A stretch of 64,000 nucleotides of DNA from Cordylochernes scorpioides (lineage: Eukaryota; Arthropoda; Arachnida; Pseudoscorpiones; Chernetidae). Every line of letters starts with the position of its first letter. Within the stretch, counting starts at the first letter, position 1. Positions 34,916 through 48,458 of this stretch are shown here, one piece after another. The stretch is taken from assembly GCA_030710605.1 (NCBI GenBank), contig CP092886.1:51390390-51454389 (forward strand). The letters are read 5' to 3'. The notes under the pieces are model-generated. The model worked only from the letters and a program-made list of their open reading frames with translations. It did no database searches and had not been told where the DNA came from. A program made the translations under genes and the position numbers.

Positions 34916-35554
34916 CATATATAAATCTTACAGGGCTTTTTCAATTGATATATATATATATATCCGAGTATTCTGATGAATTTAACTTTTTAATGACGAT
35001 AATGGCTAAATGTATTCTAGATGTTTTTTAATGTCCATTCACTGAGAAAGATAATAATTAACATAACTTTATTGATATTTTTTCAATACATGTCGAAGTG
35101 CAAAGTCCGCATAATTAAAGGATGATAATGATAAATATTGGTATCATTATAAAAATTTTATTTGCATGAGCACAATTTCACAGGGGCAAAAAAAGAACGG
35201 TTAGCAACGTAGGTACGTAATTTGTATATATCTCGTGTCATCTAAAAATCACCATTATATATTATAAATATATATTTATTTATTTATTATATATAGATTT
35301 ATCACATTATTTATTTATATATATATATATATAAATGTTTTATTATTATAATAAATAATTTAATTATTAATATATATATGAATTTCAAAGACGAAAACAC
35401 ATCTCAGGTTTCTTTAACTTTATCCCGTAGTTTTAGTGACCCACTGTCTTTCTTTTAAAAGAAAAACGCTAGCACGATGTTGAATGGTTGTCGATCTCGT
35501 CTTTTGGTCTTAAAAGGACATTTTCAAATCAGCAGCACCGTGACACAGTTTCTT

Positions 35555-35740
35555 ATTGTGACAAAAACGCAAGCTTTCGACCAAAGTCACTCTTCCTCGG
35601 GCTTATTGATAATATGAGAAAATTAATTATTTATAAAATAAAATTAATAGAATTTTTAAAAATATTTATTTGTTCATTATTCTCATATGTCTGACAACCC
35701 TGTAGAAGACCGATTTTGCTCGAAAGCTTGCTTGAGTGTT
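35555..35740. repeat. inverted pair of hammerhead-like blocks (cgaaagcttgc type)
   Basis: On the minus strand 35605-35555 reads ccgaggaagagtgactttgg then tcgaaagcttgcg. On the plus strand 35700-35735 reads cctgtagaagaccgattttg then ctcgaaagcttgc. Both follow the order ctgangaa, short helix, gaaa, agct palindrome. The intervening sequence contains mirrored tctcatat. This could be a relic of a Penelope-type pseudo-LTR pair. Core bases are substituted in both. Confidence 0.45.
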
Positions 35741-36814
35741 TATTTGTCACAATAACGATTAACCTATTGTTAATTTTGATTTTTAAAAGTTTTAATAATG
35801 CTTTTAACAGACAAAATTTACCCAATATACTAAGCCTTCATAAAGTAACTGCAATATCTAAATTGAGCATTTATTTAGGATCGTCATCTGTACCGAGATT
35901 CAAAATGTATTTAAGAAATATCAACTGGAACGACGACCCAAGAGTATCTTTCAGTACCGCTAAGTCTTGTAGGCTTTGTTGAAGTAATATTTCACACTAT
36001 CATTATTTAAATTATTTATGTTAATTTTTTTTGTGTTAATGATTTTTTATTTGACATTTTCGTTTTTGACGGCTACCATTTGGTATAGAGAAAGGTCGAT
36101 GAAAACTTTCATCATTTTTTAATTGTAAAATATAAATATTATGTTATATTTTTTAATGATAATATTTATATTGAAAATATCAGCATTTTTTTTTATTCAC
36201 TTAATATATAATATATCCTATTGTGTATACGACATTATATAACTATCAATTTTCATTGTGGCTTTTATAAAAATAAAGAAAAGAGAGAATATATTGCGGG
36301 AATGTGTAAATCTTTAGCATCATATTTCCACTAAAATGCAAAATAAAATAGAGAAAAGTATGTCAAAGCCTGGATATAGAAGATACACATCATTTTCGAT
36401 ATACATTTCTATGTATTCAAATTGAAATCTAGAAAATAAATTATTTTCTACCAATTTAAGTATTATTATGAAAATTTTGAAAAATAAAATTCTTTGATGA
36501 TTATATATATTCACAATTTGTGCAAAAAATATTCTAAGTGAATATTTAAAATAGATTCAACATGAACAATTGAAAAATACATTATCAATATCAAAACGTA
36601 TATCGGTGTATGTGGGGCCTATAGAGGCCGGCCTGAAGAAAGTTGGGTTTCTTTCAAAAGGCTCTCTAGAAAGAAGTTTAAATAAACATCTCGAGGGAGT
36701 TTGCTCCGGCCCGATAGCAGCAGGCCTTTACCGCCTGGCCGTCGGTGGGGACGTTGTGACACGGGGGAACTGTCGTCATTGAACTATTTGCCACGGCAGG
36801 AGTGTTTTATTTAA
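35741..36814. other. no certain gene
   Basis: An 88-residue plus frame at 35716-35982 follows the hammerhead-like block and may be decayed element sequence; I do not recognise it. A GC-richer patch at 36600-36790 directly precedes the satellite array and shows no domain. Confidence 0.35.
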
Positions 36815-38295
36815 CACAGCCATACTTTGATGTTTGTCACAACCGGGTTTTAGTAATGGGACTGTATTGTTTATCACAACCACATTTTAATGCTTGCCAC
36901 AGCCGGACTACATTGTTTATCACAACCATATTGTAATGCATGCCACAACCGGACTGCATTATTTATCACAGCCATATTGTAATGCTTGCCACAGCCGGGC
37001 TGCATTATTTAACCCAGCCATATTGTAATGCTAGCCTCAGCCCGACTGTATTATTTATCACAGCCATATTGTAATGCTTGCCTCAGCCGGGCTGCGTTAT
37101 TTATCACAGCAATATTGTAATGCTTGCCTCAGCCGGGCTGCATTATTTATCACAGAAATATTGTAATGCTTGCCACAATTGGACTGTATTATTTATCACA
37201 GCCATATTGTAATGCTTGCCTCAGCCGGGCTGCATTATTTATCACAGAAATATTGTAATGCTTGCCACAATTGGACTGTATTATTTATCACAGCCATATT
37301 GTAATGCTTTCCTCAGCCGGGCTGCATTATTTATCATAACCATATTGTAATGCTTGCCTGACTGTATTATTCAACACAGCCATATTGTAATGCTTGCCTC
37401 AGCCGGGCTGCATTATTTATCGCAGAAATATTGCAATGCTAGCCTCAGCCCGACTGTATTATTTATCACAGCCATATTATAATGCTTGCCACAGCTGGGC
37501 TGCATTATTTAACCCAGTCATATTTTAATGCTAGCCTCAGCCCGACTGTATTATTTATCACAGCCATATTGTAATGCTTGCCTTAGCCCGACTGTATTAA
37601 TCAACACAGCCATATTGTAATGCTTGTCTCAGCCGGGCTGCATTATTTATCACAGCCATATTATAATGCTTGCCACAGCTGGGCTGCATTATTTAACCCA
37701 GCCATATTTTAATGCTAGCATCAGCCCGACTGTATTATTTATCACAGCCATATAATAATGCTTGCCTTAGCCCGACTGTATTATTTATCACAGCCATATT
37801 ATAATGCTTGCTTTAGACCGACTGTATTATTTATCACAGCCATATTGTAATGCTTGCTTTAGACCGACTGTATTATTTACCACAGCCATATTGTAATGCT
37901 TGCCTTAGCCCGGCTGTTTTATTCAACACAGCCATATTGTAATGCTTGACTCAGCCCGAATGTATTATTTATCACAGCCATATTGTAATGCTTGTCTCAG
38001 CCCGACTGTATTATTCAACACAGCCATATCGTAATGCTTGCTTTAGACCGACTGTATTATTTATCACAGCCATATTGTAATGCTTGCTTTAGACCAACTG
38101 TATTATTTATCACAGCCATATTGTAATGCTTGCTTTAGACCGACTGTATTATTTATCACAGCCATATTGTAATGTTTGACTCAGCCCGACTGTATTATTT
38201 ATCACAGCCATGTTGTAATGCTTGCCACAGCCGGGCTGCATTATTTATTACAGCCATATTGTAATGCTTGCTTCAACCCGACTGCATTGTTTATA
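36815..38295. repeat. 46-bp satellite array, about 32 copies
   Basis: The unit is cagccatattgtaatgcttg followed by cctcagcc(g/c)g(g/a)ctg and attatttatca. It repeats head to tail at about 46 bp with scattered substitutions. Sub-variants (ccgggctgcatt, cccgactgtatt, tttagaccgactg, cacaattggactg) form local blocks, including a 92-93 bp two-unit duplication at about 37095-37300. This pattern shows recent local unequal exchange. Confidence 0.95.
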
Positions 38296-39198
38296 TTTCC
38301 CTATCGCTGATTGTGGCAATTTTCACAACTAATTTGTGGCTTCTTAGATTTAAATAGAATATGAGAGATATATGGTAGTGTTTTAACTTATTCACATGGT
38401 GAAATAATTTAATGACAGTAAAGGCCAGACTGCGTTATTTGTCACAGACATGTTTTGGTGTTAAAGTAAGACAATGGTGCCTGTGTTATAGCTAAACCTT
38501 TGAATGTATAGATTTTAAGTCTAGTATATGCTTGTGAAGAATCGAAAAAGAACCATTATTCTCAACATGATATATAATTAGACTATTTTTTAACCTTTCT
38601 TATACTGATGTTTTAGAGTTTTTTCAATCATTTGAGACTGGGCGCTTCACGCTGAAAGAAACGAAAAATGTATTGTGTGTTTATTGCATTTTGAAGAGGG
38701 ATGTGAACCTTATCTCATATACGTCTATGTATTGATCACAGCTAGATAATTTGTCAACCAAAGAAAATATGTACTATCGCCATCAACCTGATTCGACCTA
38801 GAAGTCTATTTACACCTTTTAAAATGTAATTCGTTCTATTTTTAAAATCACCAATAAATAGGCTATTATTGATTAAAACATATTTTATAAATTAATTCCA
38901 TTATTTGAAAAGATATATTATTACTTTGATAACAAAAGGCATTTATATTGGACCTCTCTCTCAAATATTATATATTTACCAATATATCTCCTTATTATAT
39001 AAAGTTTTAATTATAATTTGCTTCATTTCCAAATTATAAAATAATATTATCAATTTAAAAATGCTTCAATAACTCATTTTTTATTTTCAATTCTCATACA
39101 AAGGCGATTTGATGATGAATGTCTATTTTGAAGGGCAAAGTATCTTCAATTTGAGTATGGGTAGTGCTAATATAACATGAATGGCTCAAATACAATTT
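38296..39198. other. no gene seen
   Basis: AT-rich single-copy-like sequence. One partial echo of the satellite phrase occurs near 38425-38455. Confidence 0.45.
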
Positions 39199-39415
39199 AC
39201 GCTAATGGACAAAACTTGTGGCAGTTGTACCTTTTAGCATGTATATCGGGATTCAGACAATAAAGATATTTGATACACAGTGACCTTCATTGATGACACA
39301 TAAGATAAGCAAGTGTGAGAGCAAAGTTGCTTTTGTCTCCTTAAATAAATATAGACTTCCGACCATAACGAAGACCTTCACTTTCTTGAATTTTGTCCAT
39401 GAGTGTAAATTCTTA
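39199..39415. mobile_element. Tc1-like MITE, family E, copy 1
   Basis: Starts with acgctaatggacaaaacttg and ends with gaattttgtccatgagtgta, which are imperfect complements. The inside carries tagcatgtatatcgggattc and tttgatacacagtgaccttc, shared with the copies at 53.3 and 56.8 kb. Length is about 215 bp. Non-coding. Confidence 0.75.
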
Positions 39416-40699
39416 TACCAGAATATCTTATTTGAATACGCCTAAGAAAATTTGACATATATCATATAGCAAAGTGCACTTCAGGAAACAATACCAAATT
39501 GCATTTTTATTCCAGAATATTCTTTTCGAATATATGATAGAAGATTTAAGGCATATAGCGCTGAGTTAATTTTGGATTACAATTTCTTATTGAGATATTT
39601 CCTTTTGAGAATAGCTTATATAGATACACGTTAGAAATTTGGTAGCTATAGCTAATATTATTTTCTAAGAAAGTGTGTCGTACAAGTATACACGCTATCT
39701 CTCAATAAAATGTATACGGATATATTAAGGACATTATTCCAAATCGAAAGGCTCTCCCACAAATAAAATATTCAAGGATTAATTATTTTTGAAATATATT
39801 ATAATCAATACAAGGAGGAGAATTCTAACACTAGTTATTTAAAAAGTGAGATCTTAAAGTTAATGCCAGAAAATTGGGCAAGTAATTAAATTGTTTAGAG
39901 TTGCCAAAGGAAAACAGCGTTAATTGGGTAGATACAACGGGCCCAAGGCTGTCTTCCGCATTTGAATTATTGATAATGTTCTTTTGGTCTGCGCGGAATT
40001 TGTGCCGTGGGCCAGGCATAATTCGGATAAAATGTGCTGGAAACAAGAGTTTCAAACAGGCCACGGTGAACAATTTTAATTTAATTATCAACATTTTAAT
40101 TATTGCGTAGCTTGAAATCTTTCTCGTCTTTTCTTTCTTGCTCCAGGGCAGATTGTTTCATTCAAAGTGGGAGCGTAAAGAAGCATTCAGGCTGAAGTAG
40201 TCTGTGCGTCAAGTGGATTGCTGGGATTGGAACAGATAGTTCCAATAGATGAGAATATCACGCTTTCATTGAACACATGGTCTACGTTAAATAGGCACAA
40301 GCATTATACAAACAATTTAATCCAATGGTATTATTGTGTAGAACATGGATGATGTAGAGAATTGCATTAATTCGTTTTGATATATGCAAGTTTCATCTTT
40401 ATTTGAATGAAATATTCATTTCATATTATATATGCATGATATGAAATAATATTCACAATTATAATAGTTATATATGTATATATATACAAGAAATTTACGT
40501 CTCCCTTTTGATAAACTGAGTTAAGATCGGCCCAACCACCTTACAAGTTAAACACATATATTTTTGGCAGAATCGGCCGAGTTTCAAACACCAATCGCTT
40601 TTGGAAAAATCCTTGGAAAAATATGTAAACAACGGAAAATAGAGCATTTATTACACATTAAAGTTTTATATAGATGAACACATAGACCTAAAAAGGACA
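39416..40699. other. no gene; possible old tandem repeat of about 100 bp at 39410-39660
   Basis: The order attcttatnccagaatat, then a tttgaata or gaata block, then aagaaaatttgacatat or relatives, recurs about three times at 39410-39660. Frames on both strands at 39831-40110 overlap each other and show no domain. Confidence 0.35.
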
Positions 40700-41560
40700 A
40701 TATAATTCAATAAACTCGCCATCAGCAGTAATAACAGCTTCTATACTCTGTTAAAACCGACTCCAGGCTTTAATGAGATGGGTCTTTATAATGTTTGCCA
40801 TTACATCCACTATAGCAGCTCTGAGAGATGCAACAGTGTTGTGGGAATGACTATTGGAGTCCCTCTCAAATGCGCTTCACACGTAATAGTCCAGCGAATT
40901 GAGAGACATCCGGTGAGCTGGGGGGTCAAACGTTAGATGTGCATAGTCGGGAAGATTCTCGGTTATCCAATCTTGGATTTTCTGGCAGTATGAGATAGTG
41001 CTGAGCACACCTGTGGCTAACACCAGCGCTGTAAACAACGGCATTGAATCTGGCACCAGGACTATAAATATGTGGAGGCATCACATCACCTTCACTACTA
41101 ACTACACAAAGAGCCATCAATGATGCTGGAAATTAGGTATGGTAACCGTAGGTACCTCATCAGGGCTTTTACACAGCTATCGATTTTTTTTTCAGTTCAC
41201 CTTCTGGTGTTTTGAACAAAGTTCTTCTCGTCTGAGATATATCAGATCATTCCTGGCTCCTCGAGATGTTTGAGCTCGTTCAGAAGGTGCTTGACTCTGG
41301 TCAAGCGTTTCACCTTTGTTCTTTCGGACATGAACTGTCCTCTCCGCATCACGTATGCTTTGTAATGGCGGTCCTCATGAACCAAACGCCGTATGGTAGC
41401 CTCATCAACCTGCAGCTCTCTGGCGAGTGCCCTCATCGAGGGCAGCTTTAGCACGGCTGTTAAATTCTGGCGTCCTGATACTGTCAGAACGTCAACAATG
41501 TCGCTTCCTTTGGGAAACCTCCGCTATATCACTTTTGTAGCTCCTGATTATCTCCGAACT
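40700..41560 (-). pseudogene. Tc1/mariner-superfamily transposase, decayed
   Basis: The minus strand keeps the full family order in shifting frames. The helix-turn-helix part is SMRALARELQVDEATIRRLV, then YKAYVMRRGQFMSERTKVKR and LTRVKHLLNELKH (41454-41242). SDEKNFVQNTRR follows near 41230, carrying the first catalytic aspartate in an SDEK motif. Next are ALCVVSSEGDVMPPHIYSPG near 41080 and WITENLPDYAHLTFDPPAHR with SLNSLDYYV near 40890-40970, which corresponds to the third catalytic block (consensus SPDLNPLDYYVW). Stops and shifts separate these, so no active protein is possible. Confidence 0.8.
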
Positions 41561-44500
41561 TTGAAAACAAACGACCGAGGGACTTACTAGAATGCAGCAT
41601 TTTTTGTATGTCTTGCAGCCAGAGAGACAATAAGTGCATGACTCTTCATTTCTTGCGACAAGATCTCAATAAGCCTGATGAATATCGAAGTAAAATTTAA
41701 AATGAGTGGTCTGTTATCTCGAGTTTGCATAAGGAGAATAGTGTGCGGGACGAAAAATCAGGTTGAAAAATATAGCTCAAAATGTCATTATTGTATACGT
41801 TATATGATTTATAATGGGTTTTCTTCTATTGAATTATCGAGAGGTTGCTTTTAAAAGCACACGCCTTCAAAAGGCGAGGAACTAATCCGATAAATAACGT
41901 CTGCTCGGAAGATATCCCTCTCTCTATTTGCTAAATGTAACGCATTGCTGAAAATTTTATTATTATTTATTGTATTATATATATTATGAAAGTTTTTGTA
42001 TCAATCCGGAGAATCAAAATAGGGAATCCTCTGAGAAAGTGCACCATTGATGAATCAGATTTTTCCAATATTAATTTTCAATTTGCGATTGTAAAATATA
42101 GCTGTCAATCAATAAATTAACTCAAAATAATTCTCACCATAAATATTCTTTTAATCTGTAGTGTTCTATAATATATTAATTATATTCGAATACGTTTTTA
42201 GATATCGACTTGGATTTTAACATATTAATAATAAGAGTTTTGGTGAATATTGATTAAAAAGTTAAAATACATTAATATTAATACAGCCCGATGAATTTTA
42301 AAACATATCGACAAATACTAAAAACAATAATATCTACTAATATGAAGGAAAAGAGGTTTGCTCCGATCTAAGCATGTCAAAACGGTGTTATTCTCCAAAT
42401 AACCGGTTCTAAGCGGATTAAATGAGGGAGATGGCACGGGTATTAGTCTTTGTAATGGCTGACTATAAAACTGGCGGCCTTCGGAGCAATATATATTGCT
42501 GGCGAGATAAAGGTGCATGGCTATTTTTTAGTTAGCCCAGGAGAATATTGTTTGTGTGAAGCCGTTGCTTATATAGGCAGATATAGGTTGCGGAAGGATA
42601 GCATTCATGTACCCAAAGCATTCCTTTGAGAAATAAACCTTTTATAAAATGCATTTTGTTTAAACATTCATTGCAGAAGGCAAATATGATGATGAATGAT
42701 GAACCACAACAACAACTTTGGTAATTTCATGGAAATCCAACCCGTATTCCATGGTGTCGGGCTATGACCTTCATCAGTACAAGGCCGGCTTCGATTTGAT
42801 AAAACATAGTTAATATATAAATATAGTTTTATGCAGGAAAAGAACTACATTTTATACCTTCCAAGAGAAATAATAGTCGTGCAGAGGATAATTTAATTAT
42901 ATCAGGTGAAAGACCGGTTGTGAAACATTTCTACGGTAATTCTACGAGAAAGTTAGAATTGGAATTTGCTGTTTAGTTTTTTGCCACTTAGAGACCGGAA
43001 ATAAATCCATTATTTAATTACTCCGGATGGAAAACTGGTTTGTGTGTAACTATGGTGTTTAATTATTTTTACGTTGTTGATTGTCTGTGATGCAGTTGTT
43101 TTCAGAATGTGAGTTCTGATGCTGTTTTTTAACCAACCGGTTATATGATATTTGTCTAGTTATTCCAAATATAACCATCTGACCGCGACCACCTATGAAC
43201 TTATTAACTCCCAATTTCATGTGCGAGCGGACTATACTACTGGCTTTTCGATTATTCAACGTAAAAGACGCCAATAAATCGTTAGTTTTTTAATTCATCT
43301 GTAGGATGACTAAATATCAATTTTAATATATTCATGTTTTTCTGAAAGTTCTTACAACCGGTAATTTTGAATGCTGAGGTACACACACAGTCACACTGAC
43401 AAGGGCCAAAAGCCTCAAGCACATGTTTAGTTGGCTTCTTTTGATTTCCGAGAAAGTTATTTCCGGCAAACTTCTGGAATAAATAAACACTATAAAAAGG
43501 CGAAATTTGACATATAAATGATGAAAGCCATCAGCACACGCCCAGAAGTCCAACACCTCTACGTGGCGGGTGGGAGAAACAGCACAAGACGAAGTACGGT
43601 GGAGACTTCGTGAGCCCCGAGCCGCTACGGTAACCGTGGGAACTCTGAAATGTGGCTGACTAACGGGGCAATGGCACCCCCATTTCCATGGAGCAACAAT
43701 GAACAAGACCCCACCACCATCCAAGCCATCAGCAACAGTTGATGGGTCAAAACGTTATTTTTCTTACTTTAACCACCTGATCCCGTGAAATTTCCTTTTT
43801 ATACTAGAGAGTCTCTTTCTTGAAAACACCAATTTTATTTATATTCATAAAATGAATGAATTATTGTAAAACACAGAGTGTAACAAAATCATTGATAAAA
43901 CTTCATCTAAATCTTTCAGTTGTTTACATTTGAACCCGAAACCGAACTCGAGTTTTTCTATATTAGAACGTCTTTCTAAACAGTCTATTTTCATACTCCA
44001 GCTTAGTAAAAAAAAAAGATAATTCTTAATTAAACAGTGTTTCATTTAATTATAAATGTTCTGCTAATTTAAATTTACCCCGGAATGTACAAATTTCGTA
44101 ATTGAATTTTTATTCCAACACACTTCATGAATATTTTATTACAGGCTTCATTTGTGCGACACTAATAGGATAATTTGAGGCACACAATATTTAATGATGA
44201 TATCTTTCAGATATGTCGTAAATAGACTTATTCTATATCCATGCAGGCATGGTGAAATTACTTCTTTCTATCAAGTCAAATTTTGCTTATTTTAATGGGG
44301 CCTAGCTAAACTGGATGCTGGATTTAAATAGTTTCAATGTTTGTTATTTTCATAGCTAATTTATATTTTAAAACGAATGATTATTTCAAAATTAAAGTTA
44401 GTACATTTCTAAAATACTGGGCGCTTTTTACAGATGATTTTTATGCGATCGCGGTAGTTTGGATTTTAAAAAAGCGCTTGTGTTATTCTATTGGCTAATA

Positions 44501-45568
44501 TTAAACTTCAATCTGTTGAAGGTAAAATGGTAAATCAGCCTAAGGACCACTCTCGGTTAGCATCAATACTGCACTTGTGAAAATTGGCTTGAAAAAAGAA
44601 CTATGACAGCCTTTTTCTTTAAAAAAGTAGGTATTAACCCTATTATGAATATAAGATATATACTAGGTATATATATATATATAATAAATCCTAGCAACAC
44701 AAGATAGATTGACATAAAATCAAATAAATGACATACCGCAGATTTAAAAAAAAATTCGAGGTAAGTCATTTATTTAATTTTGTGTCAAAATAGTATATCC
44801 TCAATTACCAAAATTTCAAACAAGATAAATTGGCATTGTACCTCTAGATGAGTCGGTAGAGAGTCGTTGGAATAATAAGGAAACAAAGATAGATTAATCA
44901 GTCGACATTTGAGAATATTATTATAAAAATACTCCCTCCTACCCTTCTGAAAAATGATTTTTTTTAAATAAACATCATCTTGGGTTTTACCCTATTAGTC
45001 ACACAACACACCCCCTGAATATGCATTTTTGGTACTATAATGCAGAATATTTTATAATTCTAAAAATTCAACTTTCCTAGAAATAGGTGATATGGAGGAA
45101 ATGAGGCCGGGGCAAACTATTGACTAGCCGATGTAAGGTTCTTGTATCCCTGTCACAGTACAATCCCCAATATAATCACGTGGTCTATGATCAGAATAAC
45201 TGTTGACGGTTCTGGAGGGATAGATCTATGTGGAGAGACCACCCGGACAAAACGCTGAGAGTATATGGACGGCCTGAAAAATTGGACTGGGCGGCGCACA
45301 TTCAAGGAGATAAAGCAAATGAAGAGAGATGGGGAGAGACCATGTGGCTCATCCTCAGTAGAGGAAGGCAATGACAGAGTAGGAAAATGTAGAAAAGAAG
45401 TGGATAATCTATTACATTCGGATCCGAAAAGTAAGTTGGGAAGAAGTCCCACATTTGAATCATCAAAATCGTTCTACAGTGTTATTTTTAACTTTATATC
45501 GGACTTGCTGTTAAGCTGTGGCTGATGATATGTCTGTGAAAATGATATCATATATGATATTCAAGAAA
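41561..45568. other. no certain gene
   Basis: AT-rich with GC-richer patches at 42690-42790, 43540-43740 and 45190-45440. A 130-residue minus frame (43332-43724) and an 86-residue plus frame (45265-45525) have no recognisable domains, signal peptides or convincing splice sites. Confidence 0.35.
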
Positions 45569-45905
45569 GAGACTAACTTCAAATATGCTACTAAGATAGA
45601 CCAGGATGGAGACTAAATGTGAGATAATATGCTTGAGCTAAAGCAAGTGGATGGTTAATTGTGAAGCCGCATCTAAAAGAGACTGTAAAGGCCAGTAACT
45701 GTGAAGCTATTGCTCAGATAGACCAAGTTTGAGGCTAACACAAAGCTGTTTTCAAGATAGCTCAAGTGGAATACTAACTGTAAAGATGCTTCGAAAATAG
45801 ACTGAGAAGGACATTCATTGTGTAGCTTCTTCTAAGATAGGCGAAAAAAAGAATAACTGTAAAGCTTATGCCAAGTTAGGCCAAGAAAGAGACTCTCTGT
45901 TAAAC
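45569..45905. repeat. degenerate tandem repeat, about 41 bp, about 8 copies
   Basis: Units resemble gactaactgtaaagctgctt then ctaagatagaccaagatgga. They start near 45569, 45609, 45650, 45692, 45733, 45771, 45812 and 45853. Divergence between copies is high. Confidence 0.6.
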
Positions 45906-46757
45906 AGCTATTTTTTCGTGCCAGAGATAAATAGAGAAAAGAGAGAATATATATATATTGTTATTTTCAATCGAGTTAAAAGACGCTAGCTTTGTGCAAT
46001 TTAATTATCTCTAAAATAATATATTTTTCTCGGAGTATATTTTATTCATTTTTGAAAACTCGGAAGACATTAATACCATAAGGAGGCAGGGCAGTCGTAT
46101 TGAGGGAACCGGTGCTAAAATAATAATGTGAACACCTTCCATTTCTCCAACAGTTTCTATTTTCTAGAAAGTTGTTCCTTTTTATATCTTTCATTTCCAG
46201 TCTACCGGTCAATAGATGTTCTCTGTCAGGGAGCTATAGCTGCCTATGTCAGAATATCAGGTGTCAATTGTCAACATAATTGAGGTCTTTGTAGATATTT
46301 CTTTGATAAGTATATAATATTCAGCGAACAAGGTGAAACAAGCGGATTCACACAATGTGCTATATCCTTGGAAAAAAAAATTATTAATCCATAGAGAGAA
46401 AATTTAGAGCTCTTCGATTTGCTGCATTTTCAATTACGCTATAAATAGCGTTGGGGACAGATTCTAATTTATAACAAAAATAAAAAAGCCTATCTTTGCT
46501 CGTCCCATCTTTGTTCTACATTATCAAAAAGTGATTAAATCTACCTATTTATTTTAAAGTATTGGACAAGAAATGTGTGTGTGGTATCACAGATTCTTCA
46601 ATTTTTATTAATATTTATATATTTCTCAAACATTAAATTCCAAAAGGTAAATATTTGATATTTCTCTTAAATTAAAGATCTTTATTCCAACGAATCTCAT
46701 GACCACTGCTTCAAGATCTTGAATCATATGTAGTGCTGTTCAACATTTTTACTATTC
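45906..46757. other. no gene seen
   Basis: AT-rich sequence without recognisable features. Confidence 0.5.
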
Positions 46758-47015
46758 TTATTATTGTAGAACGAAGTTTAACAATTATACCGCAAATGTT
46801 TCTTTTGAACGAAAAATCGAAATTTATTTTAAGAGAAATAACGGTTATTTATAACACTTTATTTTTCCGTTTATCGTTACTCTTCACAATTCAACCTTTC
46901 ATACCTCATCCCTAAGGTTAGAAATAATCATTATTTCTCCTTAAAATAAATTTCGATTTTTCGTTCAAAAGAAACATTTGCGGTATAATTGTTAAACTTC
47001 GTTCTACAATCATAA
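46758..47015. mobile_element. foldback MITE, family F
   Basis: The left arm (ttattattgtagaacgaagt through ttcgaaatttattttaag-like sequence to about 46842) is mirrored nearly perfectly from about 46940 to 47015 (ending cgttctacaatcataa). The loop of about 95 bp is unique. Confidence 0.85.
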
Positions 47016-48244
47016 GCCACATTATATTGTCTTATAATCTTATTATTAAATACAAATATTATGAACTTCCAATTAGTCACACACACAGTTCGGTTGCTAC
47101 AAGATATGTTTAACTTTTCGCTTTTTGGAATATTTTATATTTATATTCAAACTGTTAACTCTATAACTGAGGACAAGAAACAGTCATTTTGGATAGAAAT
47201 TGAATGTGATATATCTCAATGTGTCAAAGAAAAGAGCCGAGGATCCGCTGGTCACGCTACCAGAAAGAGCTGACATCAGCCGTCAAAGGTTGTTGTAAAG
47301 TTTAAACACCGCGAGGGCCAATCTCCAGAGGCAAACATATCGACTGCCTGGATGGCTGTTGACCCTCCGCGCCGTGTACTTGTCCGCCCAGGTGGACAGA
47401 CATCCGCTTGTACACAAGTGTGCCAAATACATCATATTTTATAGTTTTTCTGATCCTATCTGAATAAGTTAAAATATTTGTGTTCAAATATCTATAGAAT
47501 AAATATATTTAAATAAATTCGCTCATTATAAATATATTATTAGTTAACAATAAAAATAATATAGCTCAATTTGGCCTCAATTTTTACCCTGAACTTTCTT
47601 TGTTAGCATTAAAGATTATCTCGCCCTATATTTGTGAGGGAAAAACTCGACGTCCACGTATTCCTTGTAAAATAGTGTTCAGTATTTGATATTGTTAATA
47701 ATAAAGCCAAACACGAGCTGGTATAAGTATATTTGGGTTTATCTCCTAAGAGCGTAATTTGATGTATTATAGGTAATGAGCGGAGCCGAAGAACATTCTG
47801 TGACTTGTTATGGCGGCTTATGATCATTTAATCTTAACGTTTCTATCTTAATACTAGATACATGAAATGTGTAAATTCATAATAAGCTGAGAGGTTTTTG
47901 AAGTGATAAATTACTTTCAATATTACCGAGTAACAGCCTATAAAAATATTTTTATTTTAACCAGATAAACATATGTTTTGCAAGTTCTAAGGAATTCAAG
48001 AATTCCTTATGGATCACATTAAAACGAATCCCTCTCGATAATAACGAGGGCCATAACCCGGAACTATGGTTTCCAGGCGGGAGTTCTAAACTTGTGGTTT
48101 GTAATTGACTGAGTCTTCTAGATTGCCGAGACTGTGAATAGACGACGTTTAAGATTTGTGTCAATTTTGATAAGAGGTAGCCTTTTCTTTTTTAGATAGA
48201 CATGTGTATATTTGATATCTTGTGACCTCTGGGACCAGTGTTAC
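47016..48244. other. no certain gene
   Basis: A GC-richer patch at 47230-47420 has no recognisable exon on either strand. Otherwise AT-rich. Confidence 0.4.
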
Positions 48245-48458
48245 CTCATGCTAGACGAACCTCGATGTCAACTCTACCGTGCAGTCGTGGTGGAAGGCGA
48301 CACAGCTGGGCCAAAAGTGAAAGAAGCAAACAGAGATTCCACTTAGAAACGTCTGAACGTCAAGAAGGAATGGGACGAGGAGAATTCAGGTAGGAAAGGG
48401 TTTACCTCTATCGGAGCGTCTGGCAGACTGGTGCTGAAACAAAGGTTGGCTAAGGACT
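48245..48458 (-). other. putative first exon of an unidentified minus-strand gene
   Basis: Counting from the predicted initiator A (48458), the minus-strand transcript has no ATG until 48249-48247. There ATGAG is followed directly by a donor-like gtaaca. First exons that end a few bases after the start codon are common in arthropod cuticle and secreted-protein genes (family knowledge). An alternative donor (gatagag then gtaaac) at 48406 would give a 53-nt non-coding first exon. Which gene it serves is unknown; the nephrin-like gene lies 17 kb downstream on the same strand. Confidence 0.35.

Noticed and set aside
43332..43724. 130-residue minus ORF as a gene
   Set aside because: No domain, signal peptide or codon bias, and the surrounding GC-richer patch looks like a repeat.
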